From Flavimaribacter sp024343425 (GTDB lineage: Bacteria > Pseudomonadota > Alphaproteobacteria > Rhizobiales > Rhizobiaceae): a stretch of DNA of 64,000 nucleotides. The stretch is from assembly GCA_965227645.1 (NCBI GenBank), contig OZ245773.1, positions 5,146,001 through 5,210,000 on the forward strand, written 5' to 3'. This document shows positions 26,318 through 33,810 of this stretch, in pieces; positions within the stretch are counted from its first letter, which is position 1, and every line of letters begins with the position of its first letter. The notes under the pieces are model-generated. The model did no database searches and had not been told where the DNA came from. It was given only the letters and a program-made list of their open reading frames with translations. Position numbers and translations under genes: made by a program.

Positions 26318-26650
26318 GGGCGCCGGAATTCAAATTGTAAAAGGAATCCTCTACGCTTCGTGTAGTAGGTGATTCGGCTGGCGGCCCGAATCTGAAGTTC
26401 CTGCAGCAGACTGTTGAAATGATGGATGGAACTTCGATTCTCCTACACTAGCCAAGCCCGATTCATGGCATTATATGATAACCGGCCCCTCAGAAGACTC
26501 TATTGTCCGGTCGAGGCGTTAGATTTACGTTAATGTGCAAATGACTGTGTAACATCAGTATATCCAGTTGTAAGGGGAGGCGCCCGCGCGTGTCATTATG
26601 AGTACACATTCGGCTGTAATAGACTCATAGCGTACTAGCGGGGAACCATC
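26318..26650. other. Gene-free divergent spacer with repeat and inverted sequences
   Basis: Spacer between divergent xerC and the acyltransferase gene. It holds palindromic repeat copy 2 (26387-26440), an AT-rich tract around 26500-26570 that may contain the acyltransferase promoter, and a 7-bp inverted repeat TATGAGT/ACTCATA (26597-26603 with 26623-26629) that could be an operator. No open frame looks coding. Confidence 0.5.
26387..26440. repeat. Imperfect palindromic intergenic repeat, copy 2
   Basis: The left arm CGAATCTGAAGTTCC (26387-26401) pairs with the right arm GGAACTTCGATTC (26428-26440) with one unpaired base. It shares AATCTGAAGTTCCT and overall length (54 bp) with copy 1 at 3791-3844, while the loops differ, as expected when the stem is what is conserved. 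Confidence 0.55.
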
Positions 26651-27559
26651 ATGTCACAGAAGCGGTTTCAACTGACGGGCCTCGATTCTCTGGCAGACCG
26701 GATCGCCCTTTATTCATACGGGCAGCCGGGCCATATCGTCGATCAGCTGATCGCCGAGCGCGGCGAGAAGATCGTCAACAACCCGTTCTGGCCGGTTCTG
26801 CGGCCGATGCTCTACATGATCCTGCACTATCGCCAGGCGATCGAGTTCGCCGACGCCATCGCCAATCTCCCCGGCTATGACGCGATGCAGTTCGCCAGCG
26901 ACATGCTCAATCTCGAAATCAAGGTCGAGAATGGCGAGCGGATTCCTGACAAGGGCGGTTTTGTTCTCGTCAGCAACCACCCGACCGGCATCGCCGACGG
27001 GGTCGCGGTGTTCGATCTTTTGAAAGTGCGCCGTCCCGACATGATGATCTACGCGAACCGCGACGCGCTTCGCGTCAATCCGCGTTACGTGGAAATCATC
27101 ATCCCGGTCGAGTGGCGCGACGAACTCAAGAGCAAGCTGAAGGCGCGCGAAACGCTGCGCCTGACCAATCATGCGGTCAAGGAAGGTAAGGCGACCGTTC
27201 TCTTCCCGTCGGGCCGCATCGCCTATTGGGAGAACGGCAAGCTCAACGAGCGTCCCTGGAAGCCGTCCGCCGTCGGCCTTGCGCGCAAATACAACATGCC
27301 GATCCTTCCGGTGCATATGTCGGCCCGCAATTCCGGTCTGTTCTACTGGCTGTCCCGCTGGTCGACGGAATTGCGCGACATGACCGTGTTCCACGAAGTG
27401 CTCAACAAGAAGAGCAAGACGTTCAATTTCAAGATCGGTCACCTCATCCAGCCCGATGAGCTCGACGGCGATCCGGCGGAAGTCACCAAGGCGCTCGAAC
27501 GTCATTGCGTTCACGGTCTGCCCGAAGACCCGGACCGTCGCTTCAAGCTCGAATCCTGA
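26651..27559 (+). CDS. PlsC-like lysophospholipid acyltransferase
   Basis: A 302-residue acyltransferase of the glycerophosphate acyltransferase superfamily, likely acting at the inner membrane. Block I, the catalytic motif, is SNHPTGIADGVAVF (NHxxxxD form, residues ~115-128). Block III, the phosphate-binding motif, is LFPSGRIAYW. There is no strong transmembrane segment, so it may be a peripheral protein. The acceptor lipid cannot be stated; some relatives make ornithine lipids, but this is not shown here. A GGGG ribosome site lies before the ATG, with an inverted repeat 20-50 bases upstream that might regulate it. Confidence 0.83.
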   Translation: MSQKRFQLTGLDSLADRIALYSYGQPGHIVDQLIAERGEKIVNNPFWPVLRPMLYMILHYRQAIEFADAIANLPGYDAMQFASDMLNLEIKVENGERIPDKGGFVLVSNHPTGIADGVAVFDLLKVRRPDMMIYANRDALRVNPRYVEIIIPVEWRDELKSKLKARETLRLTNHAVKEGKATVLFPSGRIAYWENGKLNERPWKPSAVGLARKYNMPILPVHMSARNSGLFYWLSRWSTELRDMTVFHEVLNKKSKTFNFKIGHLIQPDELDGDPAEVTKALERHCVHGLPEDPDRRFKLES

Positions 27560-27577
27560 CGGACGTCCCCGATTTCC

Positions 27578-28714
27578 ATGTATCTGAGATCGATGCGCGC
27601 CGAACATTATCGGTCGTTGCGTGCGATTCGCATGGATCTTGGACCGGTCAACCTGTTCGTCGGGGCAAACGGCGCCGGCAAGTCCAATCTCTATCGCGCC
27701 CTGCAACTCATCAAGGCCGCGGCTGACGGGCAACTCGCCCACGAGATCGCGGCAGAGGGCGGCATCTATTCGGCCTACTGGAGCGGCGACACGCCGAAAC
27801 ACAAGAAGGCGCGGATCATGCTTTCGGCGGAGATCGTCGATGAGGAACGCGGCGTTGTCTACTCCTACGAGGTCGAATGCGGTTTCCGGCCTCCCAAGGC
27901 GGCGGCGGGCTTCACCCACGAGGCGCAGGTCAAGGCAGAGCAACTGAGCGTCGACACGGGGCGCCGGCCGCATGTGATGATGCGCCGCGAGCGCAATCAT
28001 ATCTCGGTGCGCAATGCGGACGGTCGCATGGAGGAATATCCGGACGCCCCGCTGGTCTCGGAAACCGCGCTGTTCCTTCTCGGCGACGCCGGCCATTATC
28101 CGGAAATCAGCACGGTGCGCCACACGCTCGGACAATGGCGCTTCTACCACGGATTCAGGACCGACGCCGGTTCGCCGCTTCGTCAGCCCTGCCGGCCGGT
28201 GACCGCGCCGATGCTCGATGAGGACGGCGCCAATCTCGCAGCCGTCTTCGCAACGCTCGCCCACACCAGGCAGGACACGATCGATCTCGACCGCGCGGTC
28301 TATGACGCCTTCGGCGGCGCGGCCCTGTCCATGCCCGAACCGGACGAGACAGCGGAGTTCGGACTTGTCGTTCCGGATTTCCCGCACAGGATCTTCCAGC
28401 CGCGGGAGCTGTCGGACGGCCAGATCCGTTTTCTCGCGCTGGCGGCAGCGCTGCTGTCCTACCGGCGACCCAGATTCATCGCGCTGAACGAACCGGAGGC
28501 GAGCCTGCATCCCGACATGCTGCCGGCGCTCGCCGCCATGATCGGGCGCGCCTCTGCCGATAGCCAGATCTGGGTGGTGACCCATTCGACCGTTCTCGCC
28601 GAGGCCATCACCGAGCGCTGCGGCGCGCGTGCGCGAACAGTCATCCGCCGTGACGGCGCCACGGAAATCGAAGGCCTGTCGATTACCGGCGAAATGCGCG
28701 ACGAGGACAATTAG
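27578..28714 (+). CDS. AAA/RecF-like ATPase (AAA_21 type)
   Basis: A 378-residue single-protein ATPase of the ABC/SMC-like AAA_21 family. Walker A is GANGAGKS at residues 29-36; the signature-like segment is RELSDGQIRFLALAAALL; Walker B is FIALNEPEASLHPDML, and the switch His is in WVVTHSTVLAEAI. There is no fused nuclease (no TOPRIM), unlike OLD proteins. It starts 18 bp after the acyltransferase gene, so the two may form an operon. The function is unknown; such ATPases include both chromosomal DNA-metabolism and defence proteins. Confidence 0.82.
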   Translation: MYLRSMRAEHYRSLRAIRMDLGPVNLFVGANGAGKSNLYRALQLIKAAADGQLAHEIAAEGGIYSAYWSGDTPKHKKARIMLSAEIVDEERGVVYSYEVECGFRPPKAAAGFTHEAQVKAEQLSVDTGRRPHVMMRRERNHISVRNADGRMEEYPDAPLVSETALFLLGDAGHYPEISTVRHTLGQWRFYHGFRTDAGSPLRQPCRPVTAPMLDEDGANLAAVFATLAHTRQDTIDLDRAVYDAFGGAALSMPEPDETAEFGLVVPDFPHRIFQPRELSDGQIRFLALAAALLSYRRPRFIALNEPEASLHPDMLPALAAMIGRASADSQIWVVTHSTVLAEAITERCGARARTVIRRDGATEIEGLSITGEMRDEDN

Positions 28715-29161
28715 GCGACGGGTCTTCGCGCTTCATCGTCGCGCTCAGAACATAAAGTGAACATTTTTGCTGCGTTTCACGGTGTTTTGTGCTACCATCC
28801 ACGTTGCAAGCGATCGTGCGAAAAGGCGGCGGGACTTTCCGATCTGGAGCAAAAAACGAGATTCCCGAAACAAAGCCAGATGACCTGAATAACGGGAAAA
28901 TCCAAATTCCCGAAACAAAGCCAGATTGCACAAGAAGTCGAGAAGGCCGGATTCCCGAAACGAAGCCAGATCGCTTGAAAAGGCGAAAAAGGCGAATTCC
29001 CGAAACAAAGCCAGATTTGGCGCTATCCCAAAGGATGAAATGTCTGTCAGAAATTATACAATAAAAACAATAAGTTAATAGTTTTTTTGTTAAAACGCCT
29101 CGATGAGACGTCAGGATCCGCGAATGTCTACGCCGCGAATCCCGCGTTCGAGAGCAACAGA
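28715..29161. other. Gene-poor stretch holding a phased repeat array
   Basis: Between the AAA ATPase and the transaldolase gene. Its main content is four 21-bp direct repeats (28861-29016). The DNA after them (29017-29100) is strongly AT-rich. Open frames run through the array on both strands because the 45-bp unit is a multiple of three; none has a ribosome site with an ATG, so I do not call a gene. Confidence 0.6.
28861..29016. repeat. Four 21-bp direct repeats with exact 45-bp period
   Basis: Units start at 28861, 28906, 28951 and 28996. Each is ATTCCCGAAACAAAGCCAGA followed by T; the third has a single A-to-G change. The three spacers are all 24 bp and differ from one another apart from being purine-rich. 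Read on the plus strand the unit encodes IPETKPD, and on the minus strand SGFVSGI, each every 15 residues; the one base change is silent in both of these frames. No cas genes lie nearby and the repeat is shorter than CRISPR repeats. Confidence 0.9.
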
Positions 29162-29815
29162 TCAGCCGATATTCTGGCCGGTCTTGGCCCAGTCCGCCAG
29201 GAAGGCGTCGAGACCCTTGTCGGTCAGCGGATGCTTGACCAGCGCCTTCAGGATCGCAGGCGGCACGGTCGCGACATCGGCGCCGATCAGCGCGGCGTCT
29301 TTCACGTGATTGACGGTGCGGATGGAGGCGGCGAGGATTTCCGTGTCGAAATCGTAATTGTCGTAGATCGTCCGGATCTCCGAAATCAGCTCCATGCCGT
29401 CAATGCCCATATCGTCGAGCCGGCCGAGGAAGGGCGAGATGAAAGTCGCGCCTGCCTTGGCGGCGAGCAGCGCCTGATTGGCGGAAAAGCAAAGCGTTAC
29501 ATTGGTCTTGTGACCATCCGAGGTCAGCGCCTTGCAGGCCTTCAGCCCGTCCATGGTCAGCGGCAGCTTGATGCAGATATTGTCGGCGATCTTGGCGAGA
29601 AACGCGGCTTGTGTCAGCATTTCCCTGTATTCCGTCGCCGTGACTTCCGCCGAGACCGGTCCGTCCACGATGTCGCAGATTTCCTTGGTCACTTCGACGA
29701 TGTCGCGGCCCGATTTCATGATCAGCGACGGATTGGTGGTCACGCCGTCCAGGAGCCCGGTGTCGTTCAGTTCACGGATCTCGCTGACATCGGCAGTATC
29801 GACAAAAAATTTCAT
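29162..29815 (-). CDS. tal: TalC/FSA-type transaldolase
   Basis: Small class I aldolase of the transaldolase/fructose-6-phosphate aldolase family, 217 residues. The Schiff-base lysine is Lys83 in ICIKLPLT. VDTADVSEIREL at the N-terminus, TTNPSLI, NVTLCFSANQALLAAKAGA and SPFLGRLDD are family motifs. The start is ATG 29815, preceded by GAGGAAC; the frame continues six codons upstream without benefit. It is divergent from priA, with 80 bp between. Transaldolase activity in the pentose-phosphate pathway is likely, but fructose-6-phosphate aldolase activity cannot be excluded from sequence. Confidence 0.93.
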   Translation of the reverse strand: MKFFVDTADVSEIRELNDTGLLDGVTTNPSLIMKSGRDIVEVTKEICDIVDGPVSAEVTATEYREMLTQAAFLAKIADNICIKLPLTMDGLKACKALTSDGHKTNVTLCFSANQALLAAKAGATFISPFLGRLDDMGIDGMELISEIRTIYDNYDFDTEILAASIRTVNHVKDAALIGADVATVPPAILKALVKHPLTDKGLDAFLADWAKTGQNIG

Positions 29816-29895
29816 GTGTTCCTCGCCTGACAAAGCGGTTTGACTTTTTTGATGGCTTCCCTTTAACGCAATCGCGGGGCAAGGTCACCAGCACA

Positions 29896-32097
29896 ATGAA
29901 AGATTCGCGGCAATTGCAGATCGGCCTGCCGGCAACCGAAACCGTGCCGGTCATGGTGCCGGTTCCGACCCCTCGTCCCTACAGTTACGCCGTGCCGGAA
30001 GGCATGCAGGCGCGGCCGGGCGACGTCGTGCAGGTGCCGCTCGGGCCGCGCCAGGTCGCCGGCGTCGTCTGGCATGGCGAGACGGACGGCGTGGCCTCCG
30101 CGAAGCTGCGGCCGATCACCCTGGTCTTCGACTGTCCGGCGATATCGGAGGAGATGCGCCGTTTCATCGACTGGGTCGCAGCCTATACCCTGTCCCCGCC
30201 GGGCATGGTCGCGCGCATGGCCCTGCGGGCGCCGGCGGCGCTCGAGCCTGAACCGCCGGAAAAGGGGTTGCGTCTGACCGAGCACCGTCCGGACCGGATG
30301 ACGGCGGCGCGCGAACGGGTGATCGAAATGGCCGGCGACGGCTTTGCCTGGACCAAATCCGGACTTGCCCACGCCGCCGGCGTCAGCGCCAGCGTCGTCG
30401 AGGGCCTGGTGAAGCAGGAGGTGCTGGAAACCGTTCTCATTCCGCCCCGGCCGGCCGTCGCCGAACCGGATGTCGGTTACGCCGAGCCGGATCTGAGCCC
30501 GGCGCAACATTCCGCCGCCGAAGAGCTTGTCGAAATCGTCGCGGCAAGTCCGCCGAAAACCACGCTCATCGACGGCGTCACCGGATCGGGCAAGACCGAG
30601 GTCTATTTCGAGGCGGTGGCCGATCGTCTCGCGGCCGGTCGTCAGGTTCTCATCCTCCTGCCGGAAATCGCCCTGACCGCCTCCTTTCTCGAACGTTTCG
30701 AGGCGCGATTCGGCAGTCGTCCGGCCGAATGGCATTCCGACGTGACCCCCCGCATGCGTGAAAAGGTCTGGAGACAGGTCGCAAGCGGCGAGATCCGGGC
30801 AGTGGCCGGCGCCCGCTCCGCATTGTTTCTGCCCTTCCGGGAACTCGGACTGATCGTCGTCGACGAGGAGCATGACACCGCCTACAAGCAGGAGGACCGG
30901 GTTCACTACAATGCCCGCGACATGGCGGTGGTGCGCGGGCATCTCGGCCGCTTTCCCGTGGTGCTGGCCTCCGCGACCCCGTCGATCGAAAGCCGGGTCA
31001 ACGCGGATACGGGCAAATATCATCATATCCGTTTGCCGGAACGCTTCGGAGGGGCGGCCCTGCCGGATATCGATTGCATCGACATGCGTCGCCACCCGCC
31101 GGAACGCGGCGGTTTTATCTCGCCCGCGCTCATCGGTGAAATCCGCAAGACCCTCGAGCGGGAAGAACAGTCGCTGCTGTTCCTCAATCGGCGCGGCTAC
31201 GCGCCGCTGACGCTATGCCGGGTTTGCGGCCATCGTTTCGAATGCCCCAACTGCTCGGCCTGGCTGGTCGAACACCGGTTTCGCGGTCAGCTGCAATGTC
31301 ATCATTGCGGCCATCACGAACCGGCGCCCGAGGCCTGCCCCGAATGCGGCGCGCTCGACCATCTGGTGGCTTGCGGTCCCGGCGTCGAGCGGATCGCGGA
31401 AGAAGTCGACCGGCACTTTCCGGACGCCCGCACCATCGTGCTGTCCTCCGACATGCTGGGCGGCGTCAAGCGTCTGCGCCTGGAGCTTGAGGCGATCGCC
31501 AATGGCGAGGCGGACATCGTCATCGGCACGCAACTCGTCGCCAAGGGTCACAATTTCCCGCTCATGACGCTGGTCGGGATCGTCGACGCGGATCTGGGTC
31601 TCGGCAACGGCGACCCGCGCGCCGCCGAGCGGACGTTCCAGCTTCTGTCGCAGGTCACCGGCCGCGCCGGCCGCAGCGGACGCGCGAGCCAAGCCTTCCT
31701 GCAGACATATCAGCCACAGCACCCGGTGATCGCCGCTATCGTTTCGGGTGATCCGGAAGCCTTCTACGAGCGCGAGATCGCCGAGCGGGAGAGAGCGGGC
31801 CTGCCGCCATTCGGCCGGCTTGCCGCGCTCATTATCTCGGCCGCGCACCGGAGCGAGGCGGAAAACCATGCGCGGGACCTGCGCCGCGCCGCGCCCGGCC
31901 TCGCCGACATTCGCGTGTTTGGCCCGGCCGAAGCGCCGCTGGCGCTGGTGCGCGGGCGCTATCGCTACCGGCTGCTTGTCCACGGACGCAAGCAGTCGGA
32001 CATTCAATCCTATGTCGCCCGGATGATCGAGGCCGGACCAAAGCCGCGCGGCTCGGTCCGGGTGCAGATCGATATCGATCCGCAGAGTTTTCTGTAG
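29896..32097 (+). CDS. priA: Primosomal protein N' (replication restart helicase PriA)
   Basis: 3'-5' helicase that reloads the replisome at stalled forks. The 733-residue protein has the N-terminal 3' DNA-binding domain (VPVPTPRPYSYAVPEG), Walker A GVTGSGKTE near residue 230, the DEEH box IVVDEEHDTAYKQ, and the Cys-rich zinc module CRVCGHRFECPNC / CHHC / CPEC (residues ~441-482). Helicase motifs V and VI follow (IGTQLVAKGHNFP, QVTGRAGRSGR). It is the usual length and sits between transaldolase and the ATP synthase region, an order common in Rhizobiales. Confidence 0.97.
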   Translation: MKDSRQLQIGLPATETVPVMVPVPTPRPYSYAVPEGMQARPGDVVQVPLGPRQVAGVVWHGETDGVASAKLRPITLVFDCPAISEEMRRFIDWVAAYTLSPPGMVARMALRAPAALEPEPPEKGLRLTEHRPDRMTAARERVIEMAGDGFAWTKSGLAHAAGVSASVVEGLVKQEVLETVLIPPRPAVAEPDVGYAEPDLSPAQHSAAEELVEIVAASPPKTTLIDGVTGSGKTEVYFEAVADRLAAGRQVLILLPEIALTASFLERFEARFGSRPAEWHSDVTPRMREKVWRQVASGEIRAVAGARSALFLPFRELGLIVVDEEHDTAYKQEDRVHYNARDMAVVRGHLGRFPVVLASATPSIESRVNADTGKYHHIRLPERFGGAALPDIDCIDMRRHPPERGGFISPALIGEIRKTLEREEQSLLFLNRRGYAPLTLCRVCGHRFECPNCSAWLVEHRFRGQLQCHHCGHHEPAPEACPECGALDHLVACGPGVERIAEEVDRHFPDARTIVLSSDMLGGVKRLRLELEAIANGEADIVIGTQLVAKGHNFPLMTLVGIVDADLGLGNGDPRAAERTFQLLSQVTGRAGRSGRASQAFLQTYQPQHPVIAAIVSGDPEAFYEREIAERERAGLPPFGRLAALIISAAHRSEAENHARDLRRAAPGLADIRVFGPAEAPLALVRGRYRYRLLVHGRKQSDIQSYVARMIEAGPKPRGSVRVQIDIDPQSFL

Positions 32098-32131
32098 GGC
32101 GCAACGCGATTCCCGAAAATGGAAGGTCACC

Positions 32132-32512
32132 ATGTTTGAATTTCCCTATCCGACATCGCCGGCTGAGTGGCTGGCCTTTGCAAGCGCTGTGGCGACGGCG
32201 CTGTTGGGACTTATGCTGTTCGTTCTGCCGCGGCTGACACTGCGCGCCATGGGGATCGGAACAGTCGCCGGCCGGGACGACGCGGTCGCCGAGATCCGGT
32301 CTGTCATGGCCGGTTTTCTGCTCGCCGCCGGTCTGGGCTCGATCATGTTCGCGCAGCCGCTCATCTATCTGGTGCTCGGCGCGTGCTGGGCGGTCACGGT
32401 GCTCGGACGCATCGTCACGGCTTTCGTCGACCGGGCCATGTCGCGGATCCAGGTTTTGCAGACTGTGATCGAGATGCTTCTGGCGGCAGGGCCGCTGGCC
32501 TATGTGTTTTAG
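32132..32512 (+). CDS. Small integral membrane protein (four helices)
   Basis: A 126-residue protein with about four hydrophobic segments (residues ~14-34, 57-75, 77-97, 104-125). Charged residues occur mainly in the loop RLTLRAMGIGTVAGRDDAVAEIRS. It resembles small conserved membrane proteins found between priA and atpH in related genomes, possibly of the DUF4345 type; I hold the family name only loosely. It starts 34 bp after priA on the same strand and may be co-transcribed with it. Function unknown. Confidence 0.75.
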   Translation: MFEFPYPTSPAEWLAFASAVATALLGLMLFVLPRLTLRAMGIGTVAGRDDAVAEIRSVMAGFLLAAGLGSIMFAQPLIYLVLGACWAVTVLGRIVTAFVDRAMSRIQVLQTVIEMLLAAGPLAYVF

Positions 32513-32681
32513 CTCGCTTGAGCCTGTGCGATTCTGCATGGCTGACGTGTCGATTACGGAGCGAAGGCCTGTTGAATTGTCGAATTCCGATCAGCATATC
32601 AATAAGGTATTCAGACAGCCACTGCCAAGCCTGTCGACCTGACACGACTGCCTGATGAACTCGAACAAGAGGAATTCAGTC

Positions 32682-32921
32682 ATGAAAAACTCAATCATTC
32701 TTTCAGCAATCGCCGGCTGCACATTGATCGCAGCTACCGTGATTCCACTGGCAAGCGCCGATGCTGCGCCACCCCCTCCGCCTCCGCCGCATCATGCAGT
32801 GGTTGTCATTACGCCGCACCAGCCGGCTCCTCCGCCCCCACCGCCTCCCGGTCATCCGACGGTCGTGGTGGTCAAGGCTCCGCATAACCCGCCTCCTCCG
32901 CCTCCGCATCCGGTCTACTGA
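32682..32921 (+). CDS. Short secreted proline-rich protein
   Basis: A 79-residue protein. The ATG at 32682 follows AAGAGG and gives a signal peptide (MKNSIILSAIAGCTLIAATVIPLASADA). The mature part of about 50 residues consists of three poly-proline runs (six to seven Pro each) separated by short hydrophobic segments HHAVVVITPHQPA and HPTVVVVKAPHN. The repeated H-x-V-V-V unit gives it a periodic pattern. Such sequences form extended PPII helices in the periplasm or cell wall. I recognise no family. A hairpin at the stop codon and another at 33003 could terminate it. Confidence 0.6.
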   Translation: MKNSIILSAIAGCTLIAATVIPLASADAAPPPPPPPHHAVVVITPHQPAPPPPPPPGHPTVVVVKAPHNPPPPPPHPVY

Positions 32922-32984
32922 CCGCCGCAGGCCAAAAGCAGAGAGGTTGAAACAATGGCCGTCGCATCCGCGGCGGTCATTTTT
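32919..32984 (+). terminator. Long-loop terminator-like inverted repeat
   Basis: TGACCGCCGC (32919-32928, including the stop codon) pairs perfectly with GCGGCGGTCA (32970-32979), followed by TTTTT. The 41-base loop is long, so function as a terminator is possible but not certain. Confidence 0.4.
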
Positions 32985-33002
32985 CGTCGAAAGGCCCTGA
33001 AC

Positions 33003-33030
33003 CGCCGCATTTGCGGCGTTTGCGGTTTTT
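33003..33030 (+). terminator. Candidate terminator upstream of the atp operon
   Basis: CGCCGC (33003-33008) pairs with GCGGCG (33013-33018) around an ATTT loop, followed by TTTGCGGTTTTT. The remaining 213 bp to atpH are AT-richer and must hold the atp promoter; I could not choose one with confidence. Confidence 0.5.
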
Positions 33031-33243
33031 GGCGGCGCTGAGCGACCCTTTTGTCCATGCTCATCCAAAAGCATGTGTCAAAGCGTGTTGCGACTCCCAC
33101 ATAGCTATGCTAGACGAGGCTCGAATTTCCGGCGGGGCATTGTGGAAACTCAATTCGCGCCGGAGAAAATCGAAACAAATTCAAAGATTTGCAGGATCGC
33201 AGGATTCTGATTCCATATCTTCGAATTCAGTTCAGAGATAATT

Positions 33244-33810
33244 GTGCCCGTGGCAGACACAACTTCGCTCATATCCGGTGTTGCGCAACGCTATGCATCA
33301 TCGCTTTTCGAGCTGGCATTGGAAGACAAATCCGAACAAGCCGTTGGTGACGAACTGACCCGTCTCGAGACCATGATCAGCGAGAGCGAGGACTTTCGCC
33401 GGCTGATCGAAAGCCCGGTCTTTTCCGCCGATGAGCAGTTCAAGGCCATCTCGGCCATCGCCGACAAGGCGGAATTCCAGGGGCTGGTCGGAAATTTCCT
33501 GCGCGTCGTTGCGCGCAATCGCCGGCTTTTCGCCGTTCCGGGCATCATCCGGGCCTATCGCGCCATCGCTGCAAAGCATCGCGGCGAGGTTTCGGCGGAG
33601 GTCGTCTCTGCCCGCAAGCTGACGGCGGCCCAGGAAAAAGAACTCGCGGAAGCGCTGAAAAGCGTGACCGGACAGGACGTGGCAGCCAATGTCACCGTCG
33701 ACCCGTCGATCCTCGGCGGTCTGATCGTCAAGATCGGGTCGCGTCAGATTGACACATCCATTCGTACAAAACTCTCCACCCTTAAGCTTGCACTGAAAGA
33801 GGTCGGCTGA
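33244..33810 (+). CDS. atpH: ATP synthase F1 delta subunit AtpH
   Basis: Stalk subunit linking F1 to the b subunits. The 188-residue protein starts with GTG; MPVADTTSLISGVAQRYASSLFEL matches Rhizobiaceae AtpH, which supports this start over the GTG two codons later. The C-terminal signature DPSILGGLIVKIGSRQIDTSIRTKL is intact. The stop TGA overlaps the atpA ATG (TGATG), giving translational coupling. The genes for a, b and c subunits are not here, as usual for this group, where F0 is encoded separately. Confidence 0.96.
   Translation: MPVADTTSLISGVAQRYASSLFELALEDKSEQAVGDELTRLETMISESEDFRRLIESPVFSADEQFKAISAIADKAEFQGLVGNFLRVVARNRRLFAVPGIIRAYRAIAAKHRGEVSAEVVSARKLTAAQEKELAEALKSVTGQDVAANVTVDPSILGGLIVKIGSRQIDTSIRTKLSTLKLALKEVG

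Noticed and set aside
26714..28585. 623-residue minus-strand open frame
   Set aside because: It spans two well-supported plus-strand genes and the gap between them.
28861..29016. CRISPR array
   Set aside because: Repeats of 21 bp and spacers of 24 bp are shorter than in known systems, there are only four units, and no cas gene lies nearby. Kept as a repeat, not called CRISPR.
28789..29064. 91-codon frame encoding IPETKPD repeats
   Set aside because: It begins with GTG without a ribosome site, and the frame may be open only because the repeat unit is 45 bp. Reported as a finding, not as a gene.
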